Positions 46,186-57,576 of a DNA stretch of 64,000 nucleotides are shown here, piece after piece. The notes below the pieces were generated by a model, which saw nothing but the letters and a program-made list of their open reading frames with translations, was not told the DNA's origin and made no database searches. The position numbers and the translations under genes are program-made. How positions within the stretch are numbered: position 1 is the stretch's first letter; the number at the start of each line of letters is the position of its first letter. The stretch is from Larix kaempferi (taxonomy: Eukaryota; Streptophyta; Pinopsida; Pinales; Pinaceae): NCBI GenBank assembly GCA_027924585.1, contig BSBM01000050.1, forward strand, positions 5,546,501 through 5,610,500, read 5' to 3'.

Positions 46186-46304
46186 CATGTCTGGAAAGAA
46201 TAGTCCTTCTGCCTTCAACTTAGCACAGTCCTTCTTCCTTCGACTTGCCGCAGTAAGAAGAAGCAGCGGCAAGTAGAAGGAAGGACTATGCTTTACAGAC
46301 ATGA
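46186..46304. repeat. 119-bp imperfect hairpin
   Basis: ACTTGCCGC and GCGGCAAGT face each other across 14 bases. The arms extend outward through 'AGTCCTTCTTCCTT' / 'AGAAGGAAGGACT' and 'TCATGTCTG' / 'CAGACATGA'. Confidence 0.65.
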
Positions 46305-46579
46305 CGACCCATTTCCAGCCAAGGGAGTATCCGGTACCAGATTTATAGATGAAGAAAGGTATCCTTCATGGGGGAGATGTTGGAAGAGCTTAGGTCGTCC
46401 TCCCTACTGGGTCCTTTGTTCGACCACTTCAAAGATGTTCATGATTTACGCATTGAGTAAGTGAAGTAGAAAGGAATATTGCGTTAGGAAGTATTGTTCT
46501 TGATGTTTCGAGCCACAAAGTAGGGCTCATCATTAGGAGAGAGTGTCTCAAGGTTTTTAGGTAAGGAAGATAGCATATT

Positions 46580-47180
46580 AGTAAGTGTTTAGGTCAAGTT
46601 TTAATTTATTTTTTATTTTTTATTTTTTATAGCTGACAACCCTAATTTTTTTTAAGTTTGTTTAATGTATCTTCAAGTATTTAATAATTTAGTTTTTCTA
46701 TTAATAATTTCTAAAAAAAAAAATCAATGTTTAAAAGTTAATAATTAACAATAATAATTAAATATAAAATGATAAGATTAATTAATCTATAATAGTAAAT
46801 TAATCTTAATTCTAAATATTAACTAAAAATCTTTATTACTAGTTACTTAATTAACTTAATTATAAAATCTTTATTAATAAACCACTTTCAATTTTAATTT
46901 TTAATTTTAATTTTTATTAATTTTTTAAAAATCCATATTAATAGTTACTTAGTATAAGTTATGACTATTATAGAATATTAAAATTATAATTAAGTTGTCT
47001 TTTAATTCTAATAAGTAACACTTAATATTCAATTTTTTATTAACATAAAGTTTTTAAATTTTTTAAATTACTGAGATTATTTATCTAAAAATTAGTAATG
47101 AACAAGAAATTATTTAATTAGATTTTGAAGATCGAGGGAATCAAATGAGTGTTATTAGCTAATTTAATTATTAATAGGGC
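46580..47180. other. Extremely AT-rich stretch, no gene
   Basis: Long runs of T, A and TAAT with almost no G or C; nothing coding is visible. It lies directly beside the Penelope-like fragment. Confidence 0.6.
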
Positions 47181-47214
47181 CATTGTTATTTATATGTGGG
47201 TTTTTGGTTTTAAG

Positions 47215-47728
47215 ATGTCGAATTATGGGGCGCCAACATTCACTAAGTTTCAGGCCATCATCCCTATTTAGATTTAATGGGCCTTTTTCTATCTCTATGG
47301 CCTCCCTGATTTTCCTCCTTTTATAATGCTCCTCCCTAGCGATGAGTTTAGTATCCTCAATGCGTATGTGGTGGCGTGAGTGGTGGGCATGTTCAGCTAG
47401 TGCTTATTTTTTATGACAATCGTGCGTGATGTTTTGCACAATGTTCCTTGAGTATTACCTAGATGGAGCATCCAATTTCCCCAATATAAGGAATATCACA
47501 TGAGCAAGGAATAGTGTACACACCCTTATGTTTTAATTGTTCTACTAGGTCTTTAGAGGAATCTAGCATCCTACCTATTGAGTTTGGGGGAGAGAAGGTG
47601 ACTCTAATGTCCTTTCTACGAAGAATCCTAGCTAACACATCTGTTGTTCCCTTAATATAAGGAAGAGTGACTGCTGCAAATATTGACAACCGCATGTGAC
47701 GACGGCTCCATCCCATCCTTACATCCAT
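47215..47728 (-). pseudogene. Penelope-like element fragment: GIY-YIG endonuclease end
   Basis: On the minus strand, 47670-47459 encodes 'LPYIKGTTDVLARILRR', the linker after RT in Penelope-like elements, then 'KGVYTIPCSCDIPYIGEIG', the core of the GIY-YIG nuclease with its Cys pair. After a stop and a one-base frame change near 47420 the protein continues with 'ALAEHAHHSRHHIRIEDTKLIAREEHYKRRKIREAIEIEK' and ends 'LNLNRDDGLKLSECWRP' near 47215. This last part holds the conserved His, Glu and Arg-rich block of the family. The RT domain and element ends are missing. Nuclease-bearing Penelope elements in plants are known mainly from conifers. This is a decayed 5'-truncated copy, at least two lesions. 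Confidence 0.85.
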
Positions 47729-48059
47729 CTATCACAGATCTATCTCTCCAGTCACGTTGTCAGGTCGAATTATTTCCCGTCGTCACATGTATTGTTCCAT
47801 AGTTGCATATTCTTGCTGGATGTCAGTGATTATAAGTTTTGCGGGTGAATTCATGTCCTCTGTCAGAAAACGATGGCTCCATTCTGTCCATATATCCAAG
47901 GGAGCCGATTTCGAAATGCTCATATATCATGACTCATGAGGAGAACTAGGGAGCGATCATAAGACTCAAGCATTTCTCATAAAACATCAAAGGACAGAGA
48001 ATAGAGGAAGTAAAGAAAAATTCCATGGCTTCGCGGACTATTTCAGTTTGCTGTGATAT
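47729..48059. other. Short unassigned segment
   Basis: No recognisable gene or repeat between the Penelope fragment and the inverted-repeat arm. Confidence 0.3.
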
Positions 48060-48425
48060 ATAGTGAGTGGCGACTGTGTTCATGGATTGAATGGGATGGG
48101 AGTCTGGGACGGATGGGGAATGGTAATTAACATAGTATGGCGGATCATGGTGGTCATAGATATCATCTGTAGCGACTATAGATTTTGCTGGAGTAATCGT
48201 ACACGTATCACTCCAATCAATTCCTTGAAAATCCAACGACCAACATGCTTGCTGCTAGCGCATTAAATGGCCTACAACAGGCTGAATAATATTCGATGTA
48301 AGTTTCATCCTATGTGAATAAAGTAGACCATATATTAAATTGTGCAATTACTTCCCATGATTGTTTTTAAGAAACTAAATTGTTTATGTGAATCAAGTAT
48401 ACCATATATTAACCCCAGATGCAAG
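48060..48425 (-). repeat. Inverted-repeat arm, right (partner at 43745-44400)
   Basis: The reverse complement matches 43855-44040 and 44125-44400, e.g. 'GTTGGATTTTCAAGGAAT', 'TGTACGATTACTC' and 'GATGATATCTATGA'. It ends with 'ATATTAACCCCAGATGCAAG', where a 440-bp insertion begins. Confidence 0.7.
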
Positions 48426-48870
48426 TGTCACTATTATACAAGGGGACACGTGCCAGACACGAGGAGGGAAATCAGGGGAGGAGCCTTGACCCAGGCCCCT
48501 ATATCATGGCACGCGTGCCCCATGCAATATACCACCTCCTTCGCTTCCACCTGCCTTCCTTCACATGTGCGGCTTTATGGATCCTTCTCGATTCTTCGCT
48601 CGCAAGTCCCTCCACTAGCTAGTTGGCAGAAAATATGGTACCTAGGCTTTCTACGCATTCAAAGAAGCCCCATTCTCTTTGATCTATGTCTATTGGGGAG
48701 CTTCCCCATTCTCCCTGCTCCGTCTATAACTGGGGATAACTGGGGAGCTGCCCCATTCTCAAGGAATAATTCCATGTCTACTAGGGAGTTGCCTCATTCT
48801 CTCTCATTTTTTGTAATTCCTATCTAATGCATTTTTTGTATGATCTCGGTTAGAATATTTTTTTTTCTTG
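48426..48870. other. ~440 bp insertion in the right arm, comparatively GC-rich
   Basis: Absent from the matching left arm (43725-43740). It has a G-box (GACACGTGCC), 'CCCCTATATCATGG', three copies of 'GCCCCATTCTC' or similar, and ends in T runs. It could be a captured promoter/5' exon piece or a SINE-like insertion. The 161-codon frame over it has no recognisable content. Confidence 0.45.
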
Positions 48871-48881
48871 GTCATGCCGTT

Positions 48882-49440
48882 GGAGGCAGGTTTTTTACAT
48901 AACCCACAAGTTGTTCCGTAATACTCTTGCTAGTTCTTGTTTTTTCTCTTACTATAAGACATTCATGTATAGATTATGAAATGTAACATGGAAACTTTGA
49001 TTTGAGCTCTCCTTCCGGCTCAGCAGATATGAGAAGTAAAGCTTGCAGTTTGTGGAGAATGAGAAGTAGTTGGAGATGAAGATGGTGTAAGGAATTTATG
49101 GTTGAGGTTCTGCGTAGAAGTTTATATATAACGAAGTTTATATATTTAACGAAGTTTATATTTACCTGACTTGGAGTGCATCAGTTTTAAACTTCATTAA
49201 GGAACTTCTACTCAGCAACTCAACCATAAATTCCTTACACCATCTTCACCTCCAACTAGTTTTCATTTCTCTGCAAACTGCAAGCTATACTTCTCATATA
49301 TTCTGAGCTGGGAGGAGAGCTCAAATCAAAGCTTCCATGTTAAATTTCATAATCAATACATGAATGTTTTATAATAAGAGAAAAAACTAGAACTAGCAAG
49401 AGTATTACGGAACAACTTGTGGGTTATACAAAATTACTTA
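48882..49440. repeat. Compact palindrome, ~245 bp arms and ~65 bp spacer
   Basis: The left arm 48882-49130 and right arm 49195-49440 are reverse complements with scattered mismatches, e.g. 'GATGGTGTAAGGAATTTATG' versus 'CATAAATTCCTTACACCATC'. The spacer carries three 'AACGAAGTTTATAT' repeats. A partial extra copy of the right arm follows at 49440-49500. It could be a MITE or foldback element. Confidence 0.8.
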
Positions 49441-49500
49441 CACCATCTTCATCTCCAACTACTTCTCATTTCTCCACAAACTGCAAGCTATATTTCTTAT

Positions 49501-49624
49501 TTCGACCCCACTCATATAACATCCATGTTGTTGGTTCAAAAAATGCAGGAACTTAAAACAGTTCCCAAACGTTAAATGGTACCATCAATATCCTTCATAT
49601 TTGTTTAAACAATCTTTAAACTAA
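49501..49624. other. Short unassigned segment
   Basis: No gene or repeat recognised. Confidence 0.3.
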
Positions 49625-49787
49625 TTTTAAAAATCAAATATGCCACGTGTCATAATATAAGCATTCCACATGTCGCAAAATTTATAGAAGTTTTGCTTCA
49701 AAGACTTTGCTGGCAAGTAGAAATATTCTAAGAGAAAGAGCGGCCGCTCTTTCTCTAAGGTGTTCTATTTTTATAATTCCCTCATAG
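49625..49787 (+). repeat. Family P repeat, copy 4 (truncated)
   Basis: Matches the first ~165 bp of copies 1 and 2. It includes a perfect 26-bp palindrome at 49731-49756 with a GCGGCCGC centre. It stops exactly where element G sequence begins. Confidence 0.8.
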
Positions 49788-51505
49788 ATGAATCTCACAT
49801 ATCATAGGTTACAAGTCGTGTGTAAGTTATGAATGAATTCATGTGGTAAAATGACTCATGTGTTTTTATTATGAAGAACCATCATTTTGTTAAAAAATTT
49901 AGGTCTCATTACTTAACATCAATTGAATTTCATTTCCGGATTTTTTTTTATTGTTATTAGAGTTTCAAGGATAAACATGTATTAATGTACAACAATGTTT
50001 TCTAGGAGTTTAAATAAACTTATTTTATCCATAGGAATCTAATCATTTTCTTGGTAGATCTTGTTATATCTTCTAAAGATGGACATGTATCTTGTTAATA
50101 GTAGGAGTTTTGATTATCGGTAAAAAAAAAAAAATTCTAATCTCTTTGTGATTGATTGAGCATAGGATCTTTTAAAAGTTAATTGAGAAAATAATTATTA
50201 GATAATAAGTCCCAATTTGAAATTAATATAGATGAAACTAAATGTTTGCAACTATGATACCAACATCTTTTCAATAGGATATTGAAGATTTTACATCGGG
50301 ATGAAGTGAAGAGGATGCACAAGCTAATTGAATGAGCATGCATGTAATGCTATGGAACTAATGGGTCCAGTTGTTGAAAATTTGAAGCAAAGAAAATTTT
50401 CCTTTATACTAACATTTCAGGAGGTGATTTTTGGATCATGACCAATGTCATAATCCAAGAGGAACATGCATTATACAACCACTGATATAGATAAGTTGAG
50501 CTAAATCGCTCAAGAGTAAGTAATAATTTACTGTACATTTTTATTTGGATTACAGGGTTTTATGAATCATGATTGGTGATAAGACTTATGATTGATGATG
50601 TGTAATCACCAAAATGCATAGAATATGATATATTCGTTAAATATTTTGTTGCTATTACGTCACATGTGGCATGCAAGAAATAGTAAATGACTATTACTAA
50701 GTAAAATTCCTGGAGTCAAACGTGAAGGTTTGAGGGGAAAAGAATATTCCTGGACTCAAGTATAGGCTTCATCTTGCACTCACTTACTAGCCGTTGCAGG
50801 GTGCAACTTCCCTAAATTTTGGTCATGTTCCCCATGGAAATGGAACAGAGCAGGGGGCTCCTTGAATGTTATACTGACCCAAAAGTCCTAGGAAAACTTT
50901 ATATCCATCAAATTGAGCAGAGGAAGGGCTCACAATTTTTTCCTTGTGTTGTTAGAACTGAGCACACAAGAGGTTCTCTCAGGAGACTTAACTTGTCCCT
51001 TGTGGTGTTAGAAATCAGCCCACAAGAAGATTCGATGAAGGGAAGCTATGTAATGAGTTGTAGAGTAAGACTGTCAAATTTTCCTGCAGAGTTGCATAGT
51101 GCTATGTATGCAAGTCTCCATGATTGTTGAAGTACAAAAATGTTTGATGACCATGTTGAAGAATTGTTTTATGGTACAAACAAATGATAATGAATTGTCT
51201 TAGACTATCACATGTCTCAATGTTATGAATGCTGGAATAAGCAAAATATTTCCTCAAGAAAGAGGAAGAACGATGAACATTTACTGTTTTGAAATTTTGT
51301 ATACTCATGTTATACTAAATAACATTGGAAGATCTTATATGATCCGTGTAATGTGCAGGATATAAGTGAGAAGAGCTTGCGGGATTCGCAAAAAATGAGA
51401 AGATGACCAAAGCATAAAAATAAAGCAAGTGAAAGATGATGAAAGAATGCAAAAAAAAAATATTGTTGAACAGCGAGGACGGTGTTATTCTTAAGGGGAG
51501 GAGTA
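49788..51505 (+). mobile_element. Element G, 3' internal region (first copy, truncated)
   Basis: Matches 54877-56595 throughout, offset 5089-5090 bp. It ends with polypurine AAGGGGAGGAG (51493-51503) before the LTR. No frame codes for a recognisable retrotransposon protein. A short minus-strand frame is shared by the three copies of this sequence but is broken differently in each. Confidence 0.75.
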
Positions 51506-53809
51506 TGTAACATCCCTCCTTTTTTACCTAAAAATTTGTATAAATCTAAATAATTATTGTAATCGTCCTAGTGAGGATCCCAAGGCCAAGGCCCCGCTAG
51601 AAGACATCGTAAGTATTGGTATATATTTCGTATAAGTGTAGTCCTAGGTCATGGAAATTACTGACGCAACTACACGACAGGAAAATGAAATGCATTAAGG
51701 GAGATAGAACGACAATGCCCTATGTCACCTTAGTACCCATAGGTAATTTATATTTCGTATAAGTGTAGTCCTTAATTTAAATTTGTGTTTGTAACTTTGA
51801 GTAAAGGATAAACATGCTCTTAAGGGACAAGAAAAGCTTTTTAAGGAAAATGAATAAATCATTTAAGAAGATTGCTAGAAAAATACTTATGAGAGTATTA
51901 TTGTGCAATCAAATACAACGTTGAGATGTCTTTTTGTATTATCTTCTAGTATGAAGATAACCATTTAAGAGATTAGATATTTCATTAATATAATTATTTA
52001 TACCATAATATATTAGTATACTATCTTATAAATTTCACATTATGGTGGCTTGTGTTATATTAACCTTTGCGATATGATTTCGCCGAGCAACTAGAAAAAG
52101 GACATCTCGTATCAGTTTGATCCCTGTTACAGTTTGTTGGTGTGTCGGGCATTTTATAACATGATTTCCATTTTGGAAATACCTATGTGATATGATTTCA
52201 GAGGGCGACTGGGGAAGGGACGACTCTTAAATCACTTGATCCCAGTATAAACGTTCGATTGTATGCACAAGTTCAGTTTAAACCCGGCTCAGGGCTAACA
52301 CGGATTGGGTATACCCCGTGTGCAAAACTCAGGCTTTAACGTAGCTCAGATTTAACACAGCTCGAGTTTACACCGTATACAAGATTCAAGTTTTAACATA
52401 GTTCAAAGTTATTGTAGATCGGGTTTATCCCGTATGCACAAACATAACTTAGAGACAACAGGAAATGCAAATGTGTAAAGTAGAGATTGCTCAGAAATGG
52501 ATCCATCCTTGCCGAGGTATATCTCAGTTGTATTGCATTCTGAGAATAGGAAAACGTAAGAGCTGGAATGTATCTTAGACTTTTAGTGTTTACATGTTTT
52601 TCTTTACAGTCGAACTATGTTTCCAATCTGGGCATGACTTCTCTGTTGTATACACGTTGATATAGACAAAATGTGAACCTAGATTGGACATCAGTCCATT
52701 AGTATAATATGTTGTCGAGTTGCTATCCTGCCAAGTGTTATGTTTTGTGGAAAGTCGAGTTATTTCTATAATTGTTTTGTCAAAAATTTTATGGTCTATG
52801 CGATTTGAACTTTGTCAACAGATATATATATGTCGTAGAAATTTTATAGCGTTTAACGCTATAAAAAGCTATATATGTATGCTGCCAAGTTGGTTATACT
52901 TCCAATAGTAAGATTCGGTATAAGATCTCGGGTTATCTTTTATGTTGATGTGTTCTAATGAGTTACTTCCACGACTTCAAGGAATCCAGGTCTAAGACCT
53001 CAGTTTGTTTAGTGCTGCATTAAAGTTCTATCTTCAAATATAATCCTTGTAATATTTTATTTTATATAGAAGTCCTTGTAAGGTCACTCGACAAATAATA
53101 TTTATATAATTACGTACTTCTAACTTTTGGTTTACCAACCCTTGTTATATTCCCTTTTATGTTTAAAAGATAAAACCTCAAGTTATGAGGATCAACCCTT
53201 TTTAAATTATTTCCATGGGGTTAGTGGTGACAATATAATTACGGTTATTTTCATAAACCAATATGAAATATTGTAGCAAGAAAAGGAATACTTTACCTTC
53301 AATTCATTGTTACACTCAACCTTTTTGAAGGTTAATATTGTTGTCGAATGATTTGGAAAATACTCTCTTTGAGTCAAACCACAAGAAAGTGGAGAGTGAT
53401 TATTGTTACCCTTCTAGATCACTGAATAATAATATAAACCTCTTTGGTGGACGTAGCCCAAGATACAGGTGAACCACGTGAAAATAGTCCCCTCTTTTTA
53501 TGTGTGTTATGTGTGTTTCTTCATATAGTGTATTTATGTGTCTCTTCATGTACGTTTTTCCATGTATAATTATGTAGAATAATATGCTTTTGCCAAAGTA
53601 AGTAGAATTCTAAAGAAATAGTCAAATGGAAACTAATGTGTTGTTGGCTTACATTTTATTGTTTAAAAACCTCTTAGGATTATTTTATGTAATAAATCCT
53701 TTCGTTGGAGTAATGAGCTTATTTGTATTGATCAATTAGCTTGAATTACATATTGTTTAAGGTAATGTTGTTTAAGTTAATTACGATGGAGGATAGATGT
53801 ACTATTTTC

Positions 53810-53843
<34 letters not shown>

Positions 53844-54037
53844 AGATAGATAACAGGAGATTAAGGAAAGAGAGCTTATAAATTAGTAATGAGTAATTTA
53901 AAGGTTGACACCTGTATGTAGGCATGAAGTATTTTATTCCATATGTACGTAGTTGGTAGAGTTAAGTAACCCTTGTGGAAATTTTTATTTGGAAAATTTC
54001 ACTAAAATTATAATAGGAAAGATTTGGGTTCGTGACA
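51506..54037 (+). repeat. Element G LTR, first copy (about 2.5 kb)
   Basis: Starts TGTAACATCC after a polypurine tract and ends GTGACA before a tRNA-Met primer site. Its first 970 bp align with 56596-58805, which has two extra blocks (about 56835-57110 and 57385-58370). No coding content. Confidence 0.7.
53811..53840. repeat. (TA)15 microsatellite
   Basis: Thirty bases of uninterrupted TA inside the G LTR. Confidence 0.95.
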
Positions 54038-54039
54038 TA

Positions 54040-54051
54040 TGGTATCAGAGC
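54040..54051 (+). promoter_or_regulatory. Primer binding site of element G (tRNA-Met)
   Basis: TGGTATCAGAGC, two bases after the LTR end. Confidence 0.8.
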
Positions 54052-56595
54052 ACTAGGTTAAAACACTCAGGCCTGATGAGCTCAACATGAAATAAATTAG
54101 TATGTAAGTAATTAACCAAGTTGTTTTTGTTTCATTTTGAATGTATGGACTGGAATGGACGAGGGATAATATTACTCAAAGTGCAACTTCAAGCTTCTCC
54201 AAATGAGTAAAGATAAGTACTTTTATTATTGCTTTCTCATAAAGTTGCAAGTCAGTTACGTTTTTCGTTATAAGTTTTCTCTTATATAGATACTCGCAGT
54301 ATTGTATGGTATTAGTAAGGAATTAAAAACTTGTTGAAATAATTTCCGTATTTGTACCAAGGATTATGAAAAGTATGGTGAATATATTGATAAATTTAAT
54401 AAGCAAAATTGCATAGAAGTATAGTTGAATTCCACTAGTTGATATTCTATATTCCTACCAAAGATTACTAAAAGCATTACCTATGAGCATCGCTAGGTTA
54501 AAAGTATAGTTTTATTAGTATACCCCGAAGAAGTAAATTTGTTTGATTTAGCGAAGTCACTTGAATACGATACATGGTTGTTACGATAGATTCATATAAT
54601 GCTATTTAGAAAATATTTTCTTCGCAAAATACGATAGAAGATGATCGGGTAAAATACTGGTTGGTAGAAGTGAAAGTTACTTATTATTTAGGTGCATTCG
54701 TCAAAATAAAAAGTTGTATTTCAAGTATTAATGATAGAATGAACATCTTCCTACTAAAGTTTTGATAACATGCTTATTGCATAAATAAATGTTGACTTGT
54801 TTTATTCTCTTTTGTGGATCCAAGAGTAAGGAGTCCGTAATCTAAGAAAATGTTATTTTGAGTATTGGTAGCCAAAATGAATCTCACATATCCTAGGTTA
54901 CAAGTCGTGTGTAAGTTATGAATGAATTCAGGGTGTAAAATGACTCATGTTTTTTTCTTATGAAGAACCATCATTTTGTTAAAAGATTTAGGTCTCATTA
55001 CTTAACATCAATTGAATTTCATTTCAGGATTTTTCTTATCGTTATTAGAGTTTCAAGTATAAACATGTATTAATGTACAACGATATTTTCTAGGAGTTTA
55101 AATAAACTTATTTTATGCATACAAATATAATCATTTTCTTGGTAGATCCTGTTATATCTTCTAAAGATGGACATGTATCTTGTTAATAGTAGGAGTTTTG
55201 ATTATCGGTTAAAAAAAAAAAATTATAATATTGTTGTGATTGATTGAGCATAGAATCTTTTAAAAGTTAATTGAGAAAAGAATTATTAGATAATAAGTCC
55301 CAATTTGAAATGAATATAGATGAACCTAAATGTTTGAAACTATGATACTAACATATTTTCAACAGGATATTGAAGAGTTTACATCGGGATGAAGTGAAGA
55401 GGATGCACAAGCTAATTGAATGAGCATGCGCGTAATGCTATGGAACTAATGGGTCCAGTTGTTGAACATTTGAAGCAAAGAAAATTTTCCTTTATACTAA
55501 CATTTCAGGAGGTGATTTTTGGATCATGACCAATGTCATAATCCAAGAGGAACATCGATTATACAACCACTGATATAGATAAGTTGAGCTAAATCGCTCA
55601 AGAGTAAGTAATAATTTACTTTACATTTTTATTTGGATTAAAGGGCTTTATGAATAATGATTGGTGATAATACTTATGATTGATGATGTGTAATCACCAA
55701 AATGCTTAGAATATGATATATTCATTAAATATTTTGTTGCTTTAATATTACGTTGCATGTGGCATGCAATAAATACTAAATGACTGTTACTAAGTAAAAT
55801 TCCTGGACTCAAACGAGGAGGTTTTAGGGGAAAAGAATATTCCTGGACTCAAGCAGAGGCTGCAGCTTGCACTCACTTACTAGCTGTTGCAAGGTGCAAA
55901 TTCCCTAAATTGTGGTCATGTTCCCCATGGAAGTGGAACGAAGCAAGTGGCTCGTTGAATGTTATACTGACCCAAAAGTCCTAGGAAAACTTTATATAAA
56001 TCGAGTTGAGCAAAGGAAGGGCTCAAAATTTTTTCTTATGTTGTTAGAACTTAGCACACAAAAGGTTCTCTGAGGAGACTTAACTTTTCCCTTGTGGTGT
56101 TAGAACTGAGCCCACAAGATGATTCGATGAAGGGAAGCTATGTAATGAGTTGTAGAGTAAGACTGTAAACTTTTCCTGCTGAGTTGCAGAGTGCTATGTA
56201 TGCAAGTCTCCATGATTGCTAAAGTACAAAGAGGTTTGATGATCACAAAGTTTTGTTGAAGAATTGTTTTATGGTGCAAACAAATGATAATGAATTGTCT
56301 TAGACTATCACATGTATGAATGCTGGAATAAGCAAAATATTTCCTCAAGGAAGAGGAAGAATGATGAACATTTACTGTTTTGAAATTTTGTATACTCATG
56401 TTATACTAAATAAAATTGGAAGATCTTGTATGATCCATGTAATGTGCAAGATATAAGTGATAAGATCTTGTGGGATTTGCAAAAAATGAGAAGACGACCA
56501 AAGCATAAAAATAAAGCAAGCGAAATATGATGAAAGGATGCAAAAAAAAAAACTGTTGAACACCGATGATGGTGTTATTCTTAAGGGGAGGAGTA
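54052..56595 (+). mobile_element. Element G internal region (second copy), non-coding
   Basis: About 2.5 kb from primer site to polypurine tract (56583-56593). No gag or pol motif in any frame, so this is a non-autonomous LTR element. From 54877 it repeats 49788 onward. Superfamily cannot be decided; the TGTAACATCC start resembles many Ty3/gypsy LTRs. Confidence 0.65.
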
Positions 56596-57529
56596 TGTGA
56601 CATCCCTCCTTTTTGACCTAAAAATTTGTATAAATCTAAATAATTATTGTAATCGTCCTAGTGAGGAGCCCAAGGCCAAGGCCCCGCTAGAAGACATCAT
56701 AAGTATTGGTATATATTTCGTATAAGTGTAGACCTAGGTCATGGAAATTTGTGACACAACTACACGACAGGCAGATGAAATGCATTAAGGGAGATAGATC
56801 GACGATGCCCTATGTCACCTTAGTACCCATAAGTAATTGGGGTGAAAAGGTTTAGTAACAATCACTCGTCAAGCTTGAAAACTGAATGTCAGGAAAGAAT
56901 ATCCCAATCTATCTTACTTTTAGCATGAGAACGCTTGAAGGAAACTAAATAGTAAAGCAAGTTGAAGCTTAACTTACTATATGGGCATATACAAGTAAAT
57001 ATGGTAATCTTTACTTAAAATGGGTGTTTTATTATAAAGATTAATTAGGATTTTAAAAGAGATATCCTATTAAATTTAATTATTATATTTATTACAAAGA
57101 GGTATTCATAGATTCCTTAATTTAAAGTTGTATGGGTAACTTTGAGTAAAGGATAATCATGCTCTTTAGGGATAAGAAAATATTTTTAAGGAAAATGAAT
57201 AAATCATTTAAGAAGATTGTTAGAAAAATACTTATGAGAGTATTATTGTGCAATCAAATACAACGTTGAGATGTCCTTTTTGTATTATCTTCTAGTATGA
57301 AGATAACCATTTAAGAGATTAGATATTTCAATAATAGAATTATTTATACCATAATATATTAGTATACTATCCTATAAAATATTAGTACAAAAGACTTTAT
57401 AACTAAAAATTGGCTTCTATAAATATAGGTAGACATGGCATAATAGCCATGTTAAAATATATTTTCTTTATATAAATGATACCCCGCAAATTGCAAAGGA
57501 TTATCAAAAGGTTTTAAATACTATATGCA

Positions 57530-57576
<47 letters not shown>

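Larger units (their letters stand above)
44571..46440 (+). repeat. Family Q repeats, several partial direct copies
   Basis: The phrase 'GTCGTCGAATGTTGTTTTAG' followed by 'TACCAGACCATGCTGTCATC' or a variant begins at 44571, 45350, 45662 and 46150, with 'GGACAAAGGGAGATTAG', 'TTCTCTAAGACA.CATGCA.TGTTG' at 44430-44550 and 45577-45640. This suggests a degenerate tandem array with a ~0.3-1.1 kb unit. Confidence 0.6.

Noticed and set aside
47459-47728. GIY-YIG sequence as a group I intron endonuclease or SLX1
   Set aside because: The linker before it and the 'NLNRDDGLKLS' end are specific to Penelope-like elements.
43855-48236. Peptide 'DDIYD' repeated in three copies, like the aspartate-rich motif of terpene synthases
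   Set aside because: The sequences before and after do not match terpene synthases, frames break at once in two of three copies, and the segment is a repeated inverted arm.
48342-48827. 161-codon frame over the 440-bp insertion
   Set aside because: It starts inside the inverted arm and crosses the insertion boundary, so it cannot be an old gene; no recognisable domain.
41414-56399. Minus-strand frames at 41414-41722, 51102-51308 and 56100-56399 with similar peptides
   Set aside because: They are shared because the underlying G element is repeated; lengths differ and breaks are not consistent with selection on a protein.
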